A stretch of 64,000 nt of DNA, from assembly GCF_003719825.1 (NCBI RefSeq), contig NZ_RIBS01000001.1, forward strand, positions 796,632-860,631, given 5' to 3'. Shown piece by piece: positions 28,647 through 37,414 of the stretch (positions within the stretch are counted from its first letter, which is position 1; each line of letters opens with the position of its first letter). This stretch comes from Montanilutibacter psychrotolerans. GTDB taxonomy: Bacteria > Pseudomonadota > Gammaproteobacteria > Xanthomonadales > Xanthomonadaceae. A model generated the notes under the pieces. The model saw nothing but the letters and a program-made list of their open reading frames with translations. It searched no databases and was not told where the DNA came from. Position numbers and translations under genes: made by a program.

Positions 28647-30041
28647 GTGCTCACATTGACCAGGACCGTCGACACCTTTCCTACCGCCCGCATCCGATCG
28701 CATTCGGGTGGGTTGCCGGTCGAGGTGGCATTGATCGCACAGTTGGGCATCGGCTACGGCGACCAGCTGATCGCTGGCGCTTCGATGCGACAGCGTGGGC
28801 ACGAGACCTACGTCGATGCGCTTGACGAGCCCTCTGCGCGCATCGGCGGCGTGGACATCGAGCGTGGCGATGCGACTTCGCTGTACACCTTCGCCGTCGG
28901 CGCGAAAGGGCATCCCTTCCATCGACATGCAGGGCACCGCGTCTTCACGGCGATTTCGGGCAGCGGCGGAGCGCAACTGCGCTTCTCGACCGCGTCGCCC
29001 GCACAGATCGATGAGGATCCCCAGCATTTCGTGCGCGGATTGCACCACGTCAACATCCCGGCCGACAGTCTGTTCACGGTGCGCTTCGGCGGTGGGACCT
29101 GGCACCAGTTCGCGCCGCTGCATGGGCGCTCGCCGCATTCGGCGCTGTTCGCGCTGTCGTGCCACACCAACGAATTCGGTGGCGACCTCACTGGCGAGCT
29201 GCGTGAACGCGTGGCGGCGAATGAGGCCGACATTCCCTCGCTGACCGAAGTGCTGCCCGACGCGCTGCGCGACGTGCTCGCGGCGCTGGATCCGGTTCGC
29301 GTACCTACCGTGGCGTTGTCGCTGCATGCCGCGCCGGTCTCGCTGACAGGGAGGATCTGCGCGTGGGCGAGAAGCGCGTCGGGGCGCGTTCGTGGCGGGT
29401 GGGGCAGGTGGCGGGGAGCGAAGGGATTTCTGGCCCACAACGGCGGCGGTCGCGTGGTGGCCGAGCAGTCGGCACCGCCCGCGGATTCGCTGTTGCGTTC
29501 GCAACTCCCGGATGCATTCGATCACGAGGACAGCTTCAGCCTGGTCACGGATGCAGGTGAGCTGGGGACCACGTCCGCACGCGAGGCAATGGCCGCGGTG
29601 CTCGAAGGCTTCATCGAGAACAACCCTCCCGGGGTCTCACGGCTGATGGCGCTTCGCAACGTTCTGGTCAAGCCGCTCGGATTGCGCACCTCGCCGCTGG
29701 GGTGTCCGGTGTCGTCGCTGTTGTCGCCACAGGCCGATGTGTTGTTCGCCAACCGCTTCCCGGTGATCGCGCAACGCGGCAATGCCGCCGATACGCGCGT
29801 CGAAGTCGTTCTGGGCGCCGACGACAAACATCTTCGCTTCCGCTCGTGCGTCGGCGTTGACCTATGCGGCGATGGACGCGCGGTCGTCACGCTCGGCACG
29901 CGGGTGCGGACGACCAATCTGTTCGGTCGCTCCTACATGGCGCTGATCGACCGCGTGCACCGGCGCTACATCACGCCCACCATGTTGAGGCTGGCGGTTG
30001 ATCACGCGGTGCGGGGGCTTGGAGCTTCCGGGGCGGGTTGA
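28647..30041 (+). CDS. Two-domain protein: cupin-like N-terminus and DUF2867-like C-terminus
   Basis: This protein has about 464 residues. The N-terminal part has a cupin-like metal pocket (GHPFHRHAGHRVF and FGGGTWHQFAPLHG). The C-terminal third (DAFDHEDSFSLVTDAGEL to RRYITPTMLRLAVDHAVR) resembles DUF2867 proteins, which are otherwise single-domain. No signal peptide is visible. The GTG at 28647 is chosen because AGAGGG lies nine bases upstream; GTG at 28638 would add three residues. Function unknown. Confidence 0.7.
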   Translation: MLTLTRTVDTFPTARIRSHSGGLPVEVALIAQLGIGYGDQLIAGASMRQRGHETYVDALDEPSARIGGVDIERGDATSLYTFAVGAKGHPFHRHAGHRVFTAISGSGGAQLRFSTASPAQIDEDPQHFVRGLHHVNIPADSLFTVRFGGGTWHQFAPLHGRSPHSALFALSCHTNEFGGDLTGELRERVAANEADIPSLTEVLPDALRDVLAALDPVRVPTVALSLHAAPVSLTGRICAWARSASGRVRGGWGRWRGAKGFLAHNGGGRVVAEQSAPPADSLLRSQLPDAFDHEDSFSLVTDAGELGTTSAREAMAAVLEGFIENNPPGVSRLMALRNVLVKPLGLRTSPLGCPVSSLLSPQADVLFANRFPVIAQRGNAADTRVEVVLGADDKHLRFRSCVGVDLCGDGRAVVTLGTRVRTTNLFGRSYMALIDRVHRRYITPTMLRLAVDHAVRGLGASGAG

Positions 30042-30060
30042 CCCCCGGGCAACCGGGCAA

Positions 30061-30205
30061 GGTGGGCTTGAGCCCACCCTACGTCCGCAACGCACGCTCG
30101 TACAACTTCTCGCCGCGGCGATGAGTAGGGTGGGCCCAGGCCCACCGCTCTGCGGCAATCGGTGGGCGTTCTCCTACGGCGCGAGGCGGGGTGCGCTGAT
30201 ATTGA
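30061..30205. repeat. REP pair with RAYT leader, no transposase
   Basis: An inverted REP (30061-30082) is followed by the usual CAACTTCTCGCCGCGGCGAT spacer, a forward REP (GTAG at 30125) and about 55 bp of RAYT leader (TCGGTGGGCGTTCTCCTACG, GCGAGGCGGGGTGCGCTGAT). The similarity stops about where the RAYT ATG region would begin. Confidence 0.85.
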
Positions 30206-30326
30206 GCATCACAGGAGATTTTTTCGGAGACGTGTCGATTCCAGACCGCGTCGTTCGTCGTCCCATTGAAGGCCAGCGTTTTGCGGGCCTGAATCGATGA
30301 AGTCAATCCAACAAGGAGAGTTCCGC

Positions 30327-30758
30327 ATGTCTGCAACTGCATCTGTTACCAAGATCACCGTCGAGGCCCTGGTCAAGGCCACGCCCGAAGCCATCTGGCA
30401 CGCCTGGAACAGCCCCGAGGCCATCAAGCAATGGAACACCGCGGTGGAGGATTGGCACACCACCAGCAGCACCGTCGACCTGCGTGAGGGCGGCAGCTTC
30501 TCGTCGCGGATGGAGGCGAAGGACGGCAGCATGGGCTTCGACTTCGCCGGCACCTACACGAAGGTCCTGCCGCACCGGCAGATCGACTATCGGATGGCGG
30601 ACGGCCGCGAGGTCACCAACGAGTTCATCGACGGAAGCGACGGCGTCCTGGTGCGGGTGACGTTCGACGCGGAAACCGAGAACTCGCTGGAGCAGCAGCG
30701 CTACGGATGGCAGGCAATCCTGGACAGCTTCGCTCGGTACGCCGAACTCGCTCGGTAA
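30327..30758 (+). CDS. SRPBCC/AHSA1-family protein
   Basis: This 143-residue START-like (Bet v1 fold) protein has KITVEALVKATPEAIWHAWN, the family opening, FAGTYTKVLPHRQIDYRMADG, and YGWQAILDSFARYAE, the C-terminal helix. An AAGGAGAG site lies eight bases before the ATG. Proteins of this type (activator of Hsp90 ATPase homology 1) bind small hydrophobic ligands; the ligand is unknown. Confidence 0.9.
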   Translation: MSATASVTKITVEALVKATPEAIWHAWNSPEAIKQWNTAVEDWHTTSSTVDLREGGSFSSRMEAKDGSMGFDFAGTYTKVLPHRQIDYRMADGREVTNEFIDGSDGVLVRVTFDAETENSLEQQRYGWQAILDSFARYAELAR

Positions 30759-30769
30759 GAGGGCGACGC

Positions 30770-30975
30770 GTAGGGTGGGCCCAGGCCCACCGCTTGGCGG
30801 TTCCCGTTGTGAATCCGGCGAAGGCGGGCTTGAGCCCGCCCTACGCCCGCCCTACGCCCGCCCTGCGACTATCCGCTGCGGTGATGCGTAGGGTGGGCCC
30901 TGGCCCACCATTCCGCGGCGGCCGGTGGGCGTTCCCTTTGGGTGAGGGGCGGGGTGCGCTGATGTCGAACGGTGG
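30770..30975. repeat. REP cluster with 11-bp slippage repeat and RAYT leader
   Basis: Forward REP (GTAG 30770), inverted GC-stem REP (30823-30844), about three copies of the 11-mer GCCCGCCCTAC that extend its end, forward REP (GTAG 30888), then leader sequence (GGCCGGTGGGCGTTCC, GGGGTGCGCTGATGTCGAAC) that ends shortly after the would-be ATG. Confidence 0.85.
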
Positions 30976-30998
30976 AGCGCTAGGAACAACGATAGAGG

Positions 30999-31022
30999 CA
31001 ACGCCCGCATACGCGGGCGTTG
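30999..31022. terminator. Hairpin with perfect 10-bp stem
   Basis: CAACGCCCGC/GCGGGCGTTG with loop ATAC. Only a short T-containing stretch follows, so terminator activity is uncertain. It lies 240 bp after the SRPBCC gene and before the TPR lipoprotein gene. Confidence 0.45.
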
Positions 31023-31263
31023 TTCATTCCGGCAGCACCACGAAGGGCATGGCGCGGTTGGCCGCGGCAGACACACGTACCGAAGCGGGCAGTCATTCCC
31101 AGCGGTGACCTGTTTTCGCCCCGTCCCGCGTTCGTTCGCGCGTAACGGGGCTACTCCAGTCGTTGTCGCGGCACCGCCATGCGCAATGTCCGCCGACCCC
31201 ATCACGGTTTTCGCGCTGCCTGCGCGCCATTCGCCGAGGCCACCCGTGTCCCAGCTGCCCGCC

Positions 31264-32955
31264 ATGCGTCCTCTCATCCTATCCTGCGCCGCGTTGCTGG
31301 CGCTGTCCGCCTGCCGTAACGCCGGCCCAGTGGTCGATGCCGCAACGGAGCCGGCGGTGTCGCCGCCGCAGATGGCGATGGTCGGTGCGCACCTGCTGGA
31401 AGGGCTCGGCAACTACCACTTTCCGGTGACCAGCAAGCACCCCGAGGTGCAGCGCTGGTTCGACCAAGGGCTGATGCTGACGTTTGGCTTCAACCACGAC
31501 GCGGCGGAACGCAGCTTCCTCAAGGCCACCGAACTCGATCCCGATTGCGCCATGTGCTGGTGGGGCGCTTCGCTGGTGCTGGGTCCACACGTCAACGCGG
31601 CGATGGACCCGCAGAACAACACCAACGCCTGGACACGGCTGCAACGAGCGCAGAAGCTGGCGCCGCAAGCCAGCGAGCGCGAGCGTGCCTTCATCCAGGC
31701 GCTCGCGACACGCTATGCCCAGGATCCGCCGGCTGACCGTCGCGCGCTGGATCAAGCCTACGCCGAGGCCACGCGCACGCTGATGCAGCAGCGTCCGGAC
31801 GATCTCGACGCCGCAGTGTTCCACGCCGAAGCGCTGATGGACCTGCAGCCCTGGGACTACTACGACGCGCAGCTGCGCCCAAAAGGAAACACCGCGGAGA
31901 TTGTATCCACGCTGGAATCGGTCATGGCGCGCAATGCCGATCATGCCGGCGCGTTGCATTTGTACGTGCACGCGGTGGAAGCCTCGTCCGCACCCGAGCG
32001 GGGCGCCGCCGCAGCCGATCGACTGCGCACTCTGATTCCAGGTTCCGGGCACCTGGTGCACATGCCCGCGCACATCTATGCCCGTGTCGGGCGCTGGCAC
32101 GATGCGGTGGTTGCCAACCTGCGTGCGATCGAAGCCGACGACGCCTACCTGGCGCTGTGTCGAGGCAACACCAAGGGGGTGTACCCGCTGGGTTACGTGC
32201 CGCACAACTCGCACTTCCTATGGTTCGCCGCAAGCATGGAAGGCAGCAGCGCCACGGCGCAGACGGCGGCGCGCACGACCGCCGAGCGCACCAACCTGCC
32301 GGAGCTCATGCGCAAGGAGGGATTTGCTGGTCTGCAGAACTACTGGATGACGCCATGGTTCGAGCGCGTGCGCTTCGGGCGCTGGGACGAGATCGCCAAC
32401 GCGCCTAACCCGGCGCCGGATCTGCCTTACGTCACCGCCATCTGGCACTACGCCCAGGGCATGGCGGCAGTGCGGCAGAAGCGTTTGGACGCGGCGCAGG
32501 AGCACCTCGATGCAATGCGCCCGATCGTGGCCGATCCGGGGATGGACAAGATGATGGTGTGGGACCGCTACCCGTTGGCCTACTCGGCACGCATCGCCGA
32601 GCGCATGGTCACCGCCGAAATCGCGGCGGCGCGCGGCCAGCACGATGCCGCAGTGGCAGCGTTGCAAGACGCGGTGAAGATCGAAGACGGCATCCCCTAC
32701 GACGAGCCGCCCGGCTGGCACGCACCAGTGCGACATACATTGGGTGCGGTACTGCTGGACGCCGGCAGGGCCACCGAATCCGAACGTGTCTATCGCGAGG
32801 AACTGCGCCGCAATCCCGGTAATGGCTGGTCGCTGTTCGGTCTGGCTCAGAGCTTGCGCGCGCAGCACAAGGACGCCGAAGCGGCGAAAGTGCAAGGCGC
32901 CTTTGCGAGCGCTTGGCGCAACGCCGACGTGCGATTGGCTTCGTCTCGGATGTGA
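31264..32955 (+). CDS. TPR-containing putative lipoprotein
   Basis: This 563-residue protein begins MRPLILSCAALLALSACRN, a lipoprotein signal with lipobox LSAC. The mature protein is mostly helical repeats of TPR type (HDAAERSFLKATELDPDCAMCWWGASLVLG, then several more to the C-terminal GRATESERVYREELRRNPGNGWSLFGLAQSL). A CxxCWWG segment and a central HLYVHAVEAS motif recur in related hypothetical proteins. The longer upstream frame (from 31105) lacks a signal peptide, so the ATG at 31264 is used. It is probably an envelope scaffold; function unknown. Confidence 0.8.
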   Translation: MRPLILSCAALLALSACRNAGPVVDAATEPAVSPPQMAMVGAHLLEGLGNYHFPVTSKHPEVQRWFDQGLMLTFGFNHDAAERSFLKATELDPDCAMCWWGASLVLGPHVNAAMDPQNNTNAWTRLQRAQKLAPQASERERAFIQALATRYAQDPPADRRALDQAYAEATRTLMQQRPDDLDAAVFHAEALMDLQPWDYYDAQLRPKGNTAEIVSTLESVMARNADHAGALHLYVHAVEASSAPERGAAAADRLRTLIPGSGHLVHMPAHIYARVGRWHDAVVANLRAIEADDAYLALCRGNTKGVYPLGYVPHNSHFLWFAASMEGSSATAQTAARTTAERTNLPELMRKEGFAGLQNYWMTPWFERVRFGRWDEIANAPNPAPDLPYVTAIWHYAQGMAAVRQKRLDAAQEHLDAMRPIVADPGMDKMMVWDRYPLAYSARIAERMVTAEIAAARGQHDAAVAALQDAVKIEDGIPYDEPPGWHAPVRHTLGAVLLDAGRATESERVYREELRRNPGNGWSLFGLAQSLRAQHKDAEAAKVQGAFASAWRNADVRLASSRM

Positions 32956-33035
32956 GCGATCGATGTGGGGCAGGCCGTGTGGTGGAGCCTGCGAGGCGTT
33001 GTTCTTCCCCGCGCGCCGGGAGGTCGTATGGAGTC

Positions 33036-33530
33036 GTAGGGTGGGCGGCCCTGGCCCACCGCTTGCGGTCATGGTGCGAGGGTGGACGAAGGTGGGCTTG
33101 AGCCCACCCTACGACCAACTACGCAACTTCCCGCCGCGGCGATGCGTAGGGTGGGCCCTGGCCCACCGCTTTGCGCGTGCGAGGGTGGACGAAGGTGGGC
33201 TTGAACCCACCCTACGACCACCTACGCAACTTCCCGCCGCGGCGATGCGTAGGGTGGGCCCTGGCCCACCGCTTGTGGTCATGGTGCGAGGGTGGACGAA
33301 GGTGGGCTTGAGCCCACCCTACGGCGGTGACCTGCTAACGAAAGCCGCCGACTCGAGGATTTCACTGGAGCAGCGATGCGTAGGGTGGGCCCTGGCCCAC
33401 CGTTCTGTGGCGGTGTGTGAACTTCTTGTGCGGCGAGAGTCAGGGACGCTGAGTTCGAGCGGGGCAAATCGTGAAAGGCGGGCTTGAGCCCGCCCTACGC
33501 CCACCCTACGCCCGCCCTACGCCCGCACTG
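33036..33530. repeat. REP array, units of about 103-110 bp, with 11-bp tail repeats
   Basis: Forward REPs start at 33036, 33146, 33249 and 33380. Inverted REPs start at 33091, 33193 (loop TTGA, one stem change) and 33301, and a GC-stem copy lies near 33478. Units share GGTGCGAGGGTGGACGAA before the inverted REP and CTTCCCGCCGCGGCGATGCG before the forward one. After the last REP the 11-mer runs on to about 33530. No gene is present between 32956 and 33636. Confidence 0.9.
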
Positions 33531-33636
33531 CAACGTCGATGACGGGCGATAATTCACGCGAGCCGAAGCCGCTTTGCGGCTCGGCTCAGTGCAGGCTCTA
33601 CGCCTGACTCAACTCCCCGCCATTGAAGGTAGAACG

Positions 33637-33945
33637 ATGACGCAAGCAGCACTCTTCGTGAAGCACAAGACCATGCCCGGAAAGCGTGATGAAGTTCGAG
33701 CCGTCTGGGAAAAGCACATGGCGCCTGCCATTGCCGCCAACGCTGGCCATACCGCGTACTTCTATTGCTTCGACGATTCGGACCCGGATTCCATCTGTGC
33801 GTTCCAGCAGTACGCCAGCGCCGAGGCGGCACAGGACTTCCTCAAGACGCCCAGCTATGCGGCCTATCTGAAAGAGGTCGAGCCGTTGCTTTCCGGCCCG
33901 CCGCAGCTGACACCGCTGACGCCGATGTGGTCGAAGGACGCCTAA
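33637..33945 (+). CDS. Antibiotic biosynthesis monooxygenase-like (ABM/YgiN-type) protein
   Basis: This 102-residue dimeric ferredoxin-like fold protein has MTQAALFVKHKTMPGKRDEV, AGHTAYFYCFDDSDPDSICAF and FLKTPSYAAYLKEVEPLL, matching the ABM family. Members oxidise quinols or act as small monooxygenases without cofactors. The ATG follows GAAGGTAGAACG. No partner gene is adjacent. Confidence 0.85.
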   Translation: MTQAALFVKHKTMPGKRDEVRAVWEKHMAPAIAANAGHTAYFYCFDDSDPDSICAFQQYASAEAAQDFLKTPSYAAYLKEVEPLLSGPPQLTPLTPMWSKDA

Positions 33946-33996
33946 CAAGGGCCTGGGCAACTCGTCGGCAACGCGGTCAAGGCGTTCAGGCGCTCC

Positions 33997-34293
33997 CTAA
34001 CGCAACCCGCCGACTCGAGGAATCCTGTTGAGCTCGTCGATGGTCTTCCGGGGCGCGCGCAGGCGGATCTGCACGGGAAAGGACTCCTGCACGACGACAT
34101 CTTTCACGATGCCGGTCTTTTCCAGCTCCATGACCCTGACCAACACCGGGTCGGGAGATTCGGCGCTGCCGATGATGAGTGCACTCTCCAGCGGCTCATG
34201 CGCCATGGTCGGCTGATTGTTCATGGTCGGTTGATTGTTGTTGAGGCTGCAGCCAACACACAGCATCAGTGCCGCGATGAAAACCGTCTTCAT
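33997..34293 (-). CDS. Small putative lipoprotein with NNQPTM repeats
   Basis: The 98-residue protein begins MKTVFIAALMLCVGCSLNNN; the lipobox is CVGC. Directly after the Cys, NNQPTM is repeated twice (an 18-bp DNA repeat), forming a short flexible tether. The rest (VRVMELEKTGIVKDVVVQES, FPVQIRLRAPRKTIDELNRI) is a small alpha/beta domain unknown to me. Confidence 0.7.
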   Translation of the reverse strand: MKTVFIAALMLCVGCSLNNNQPTMNNQPTMAHEPLESALIIGSAESPDPVLVRVMELEKTGIVKDVVVQESFPVQIRLRAPRKTIDELNRIPRVGGLR

Positions 34294-34330
34294 GTTTTCC
34301 GCCTTGCACGTGGGACGATCCAGTGAAAAC

Positions 34331-34358
34331 GTGATGCACCGGCAAGCCGGTGCATCAC
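34331..34358 (-). terminator. Rho-independent terminator of the serine protease gene
   Basis: A perfect 13-bp stem GTGATGCACCGGC/GCCGGTGCATCAC with a 2-base loop lies 37 bp after the protease stop. On the minus strand GTTTTC follows. Confidence 0.85.
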
Positions 34359-34394
34359 GAGTGGTTCACTCAAGCTCAAGCTGACGCTTGTCGA

Positions 34395-35399
34395 TCAGTT
34401 GGGGTAGGTAGCGATCCAGTTCTGCAGCGTGCTGTAGACGCTGCTGGTCAGCCTGGTTCCGCAGTTCTGGCTGGCCGACCCGGTCGTGTGGATACCGCGG
34501 ACGTAGACACCACCATCGCTGGCGATGCCGCTGCCGCTTTGCCCGCCGGCGGTGTCGATGGTGTAGCACAGCCGGTACGAGCCGCTGGTCCACACGCCTC
34601 CGGAATGCGTCCACATCGTGCCGAACGGCTTGTCGCCCGGGTAGCCGGTGATGGTGTGCGTGCCACCGGAGTACACGCCCCAACCGGCGTTGCCTCCATG
34701 GGGCGCCGCGCTAAGCACGATCAACGCATAGTCGTGGTTGCTGTCTGCGCTGTTGTGCCAAGCCGTCGTGGTGACGGCGCGAGTCCAGGTGGCCGTGCCC
34801 CACGGCTGATAGCTGCCGTTCTGGGCGGTGGTGAAGTTCAGGGCGGAGTACCAGGTGCCGGCGCCGTTGGACACGCAGTGCCCCGCGGTGAGGACGTGCT
34901 TCGGGGTGATCAGCGTGCCGGTACAACCGATGCCGATGCGGCCGATGTGCCAGAAGGGGGAAGCAACGGTATTGCCGATCTGCACGCGGTCGTCCGTGCC
35001 AATGACGACGGTGGGGGAGACCCTGCCGTTTGCACTACGGTTGAGAGTGGGGAACGTCGGGGGAGTGCTGAACGTGGTGGCGGTGCGGCCGACGGCTTCG
35101 AGATCGCGGATTGCCTTCTCGAAGATGGCAACGTCTTCCGGATTCATTCGCGATTCGTACTGGTCGCCATTGCGGGTGACCATGATGGTGCTCAATCCTG
35201 CCGCCTTCTGCCGCGGCGACTGCAGGCGGGCATCGGTCGCAACGCCTGTTTCCGGCAACGCACGGGTCACCAGATTGTCGCCATGGATGAACCTGGCTTT
35301 CGCGGGCAACTTCCGAAGTGTGGGTTCCTTGGCTTCCGCCGTATCCATCACCGGGGCCGAAATCAACAGCGCCAAACCAAGCACGGTTAGATATTTCAT
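34395..35399 (-). CDS. Secreted trypsin-like serine endopeptidase (glutamyl-endopeptidase type)
   Basis: This 334-residue protein has a signal peptide (MKYLTVLGLALLISAPVMDTAEA), a propeptide of about 110 residues and an S1-fold catalytic domain. The catalytic triad is His in LTAGHCV, Asp in NHDYALIVL and Ser in TAGGQSGSGI. The TGTLITPKHVLTAGHC segment and the Gly-Gln-Ser-Gly site resemble V8/glutamyl endopeptidases more than classic trypsins. Cleavage specificity is inferred only. It has its own terminator and a 500-bp upstream region containing a RAYT remnant. Confidence 0.9.
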   Translation of the reverse strand: MKYLTVLGLALLISAPVMDTAEAKEPTLRKLPAKARFIHGDNLVTRALPETGVATDARLQSPRQKAAGLSTIMVTRNGDQYESRMNPEDVAIFEKAIRDLEAVGRTATTFSTPPTFPTLNRSANGRVSPTVVIGTDDRVQIGNTVASPFWHIGRIGIGCTGTLITPKHVLTAGHCVSNGAGTWYSALNFTTAQNGSYQPWGTATWTRAVTTTAWHNSADSNHDYALIVLSAAPHGGNAGWGVYSGGTHTITGYPGDKPFGTMWTHSGGVWTSGSYRLCYTIDTAGGQSGSGIASDGGVYVRGIHTTGSASQNCGTRLTSSVYSTLQNWIATYPN

Positions 35400-35655
35400 G
35401 ACAGCTCCATTGTTGGTTGAATCGTCCTTTGGGGGTGGCGAGAAGCTGCATCCTGCGTCTTCTCAACCGGGCCAGTTCGGCACACGTCCGGACTGGCTGG
35501 TGACGAAACAGGCGCTAGCTTCCCGTCTCGTCGATGCGGCCGTCCCTGGCCGCGTGATCGGCGCTTTACTCAACGACTACGCTAAACGCGAGAGCTGCAG
35601 ACTGGCGGTCACGCATGTGCCAGCGACGTAACGACTGCCTTCGACTTGGCCTTCC

Positions 35656-35742
35656 ATGCGGGTGCCGTGTGGCGCCTATTTCCAATTCATTACCGTCGCC
35701 GTGTTCGAACGGCGCGATCGATTGCTGGTGGCTCGGATCCCA
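35656..35742 (+). pseudogene. RAYT transposase remnant (5' part)
   Basis: The translation MRVPCGAYFQFITVAVFERRDRLLVARI (written in two parts: MRVPCGAYFQF and ITVAVFERRDRLLVARI) matches RAYT residues about 7-32 (MWVPGGTYFF, TVNLLERRRRLLVDRV), with DNA similarity over about 85 bp. The rest of the gene is lost. A decayed REP (35853-35871, GGTAGG..TTGGCCCACC) lies 110 bp further on. Confidence 0.7.
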
Positions 35743-35901
35743 ACCCGCCTACACTTGTCCGACTCGCGGGGCGAGTACACCTGCAAGATGCAACAAGGTC
35801 CCGCCGTCGACCCCGACAAGGTCCAGCACCAACGCGGGCTTCACGAGAAGCAGGGTAGGTCTTGGCCCACCGTTTCCGCAGTGTTCTGGTAGCGTCCGGC
35901 C

Positions 35902-36456
35902 ATGAACGAGCGCATCGACACGATCCACTTCAAGGCAAAACTGCTCCGGCCGGCGACGCCGAAGAACGCGTCCTGGAGTTTTCTCGTGCTGCCCGCACAG
36001 GCCAGCGCGAAGTTGCCCACGCGTGGGATGACGAGCGTCGATGGTGTTCTTGAGGGGCATCGGTTCAAGGCCACGCTCGATCCGGACGGGCGGGGCAGCC
36101 ACTGGCTCAAGGTGCCCCGCGCATTGCGTGAGCAGGCCGGCGTTGGCGTCGGCGACACGGTCGCGATTGCGATCACGCCTGCATCGGTAGAACCCGAACC
36201 GCGCGTCCCCACCGATCTTCGCAAAGCCCTCGCCACAGTGCCGGAAGCGCGGGCGCAATGGACCCGCCTCACGCCTGCCGGGCGGCGGGACTGGATCCAG
36301 TGGATCACCTCGGCGAAGAAGGCGGAGACACGTGCGCGGCGGATCGTGAATGCGTGCGACATGCTCGCCTGCGGGAAGCGGCGCGCATGTTGCTTCGATC
36401 GGTCGGGGATCTACAGCAAAGCTCTCGGCGCGCCCGAACCTGCGGAATCCGCGTAA
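35902..36456 (+). CDS. YdeI/OmpD-associated family protein with DUF1905 domain
   Basis: In this 184-residue protein the N-terminal DUF1905 part (IHFKAKLLRPATPKNASWSF, VDGVLEGHRFKATLDPDGRG, HWLKVPRALREQAGVGVGDT) is followed by the YdeI-type helical tail (VPTDLRKALATVPEARAQWT, RRDWIQWITSAKKAETRARR). Family members have been linked to bacteriocin or polymyxin tolerance, but no mechanism can be read here. A REP array begins 20 bp after the stop. Confidence 0.85.
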   Translation: MNERIDTIHFKAKLLRPATPKNASWSFLVLPAQASAKLPTRGMTSVDGVLEGHRFKATLDPDGRGSHWLKVPRALREQAGVGVGDTVAIAITPASVEPEPRVPTDLRKALATVPEARAQWTRLTPAGRRDWIQWITSAKKAETRARRIVNACDMLACGKRRACCFDRSGIYSKALGAPEPAESA

Positions 36457-36475
36457 GGCGGGGTTGGACCCCGAA

Positions 36476-37332
36476 GGTGGGCTTGAGCCCACCCTACGGT
36501 CCTACGGTTCAACCACTTCCCGCCGCGGCGATGCGTAGGGTGGGCCCTGGCCCACCGCTCTACGGCGGTCGGTACGCGAAGGTGGGCTTGAGCCCACCCT
36601 ACGGTTCAACAACTTCCCGTCGGGACAATGCGTAGGGTGGGCCCTGGCCCACCGGTTTGCGGCCGTCGGTGTGTGAAGGTGGGCTTGAGCCCACCCTACG
36701 GTCCAACAACTTCCCGGCGCGACAATGCGTAGGGTGGGCCTTGGCCCACCGGTCTGCGGCGGTCGGTGTGTAAAGGTGGGCTTGAGCCCACCCTACGGTT
36801 CAACAACTTCCCGCCGTGGCGATGCGTAGGGTGGGCCCTGGCCCACCGGTCTGCGGCGGTCGGTGTGTAAAGGTGGGCTTGAGCCCACCCTACGGTTCAA
36901 CCACTTCCCGCCGCGGCGATGCGTAGGGTGGGCCCTGGCCCACCGGTTTGCGGCCGTCGGTGTGTGAAGGTGGGCTTGAGCCCACCCTACGGCCCAGCAA
37001 CTTCACGCCGCGGCGATGCGTAGGGTGGGCCCTGGCCCACCGGTTTGCGGCCGTCGGTGTGTGAAGGTGGGCTTGAGCCCACCCTGCGGTCCAACAAACT
37101 CACGCCGCGTCGATGCGTAGGATGGGCCTTGGCCCACCGCTCTACGGCGGTCGGTGTGTGAAGGTGGGCTTGAGCCCACCCTACGGTCCAACCACTTCCC
37201 GTCGCGGCGATGCGTAGGGTGGGCCTTGGCCCACCGCTCTACGGCGGTCGGTGTGTGAAGGTGGGCTTGAGCCCACCCTACGGTTCAACCACTTCCCGTC
37301 GCGACAATGCGTAGGGTGGGCCTTGGCCCACC
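36476..37332. repeat. 97-bp tandem REPIN array
   Basis: Forward REPs start at 36535, 36632, 36729, 36826, 36923, 37020, 37117, 37214 and 37311, exactly 97 bp apart each time. Inverted REPs start at 36476 (irregular), then 36581, 36678, 36775 and onward with the same period. Each unit is GTAG, a CCTG- or CTTG-loop palindrome, a spacer of about 24 bp (TACGGCGGTCGGTGTGTGAA type), a TTGA-loop palindrome, CTAC, and a conserved spacer ending CCGCGGCGATGC. Units differ by scattered substitutions. The array fills the whole gap between the YdeI-like gene and the M13 peptidase promoter. Confidence 0.95.
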
Positions 37333-37414
37333 CACCGCAGCCTCGATTCGATCGGGCGGAGTGGCGGGAAGGGGGCGCTATAGTGACCGGAATCATTCCA
37401 GCAAGGACGTTGCC

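Noticed and set aside
36476..37332. CRISPR array
   Set aside because: The 97-bp period with palindromic blocks looks CRISPR-like, but the spacers are conserved between units and match the other REP loci, repeats occur in both orientations, and no cas gene is near.
37307..37414. N-terminal extension of the M13 peptidase from the last REP
   Set aside because: The ATG comes from the REP sequence itself; the GTG at 37415 has a ribosome site and starts a proper signal peptide.
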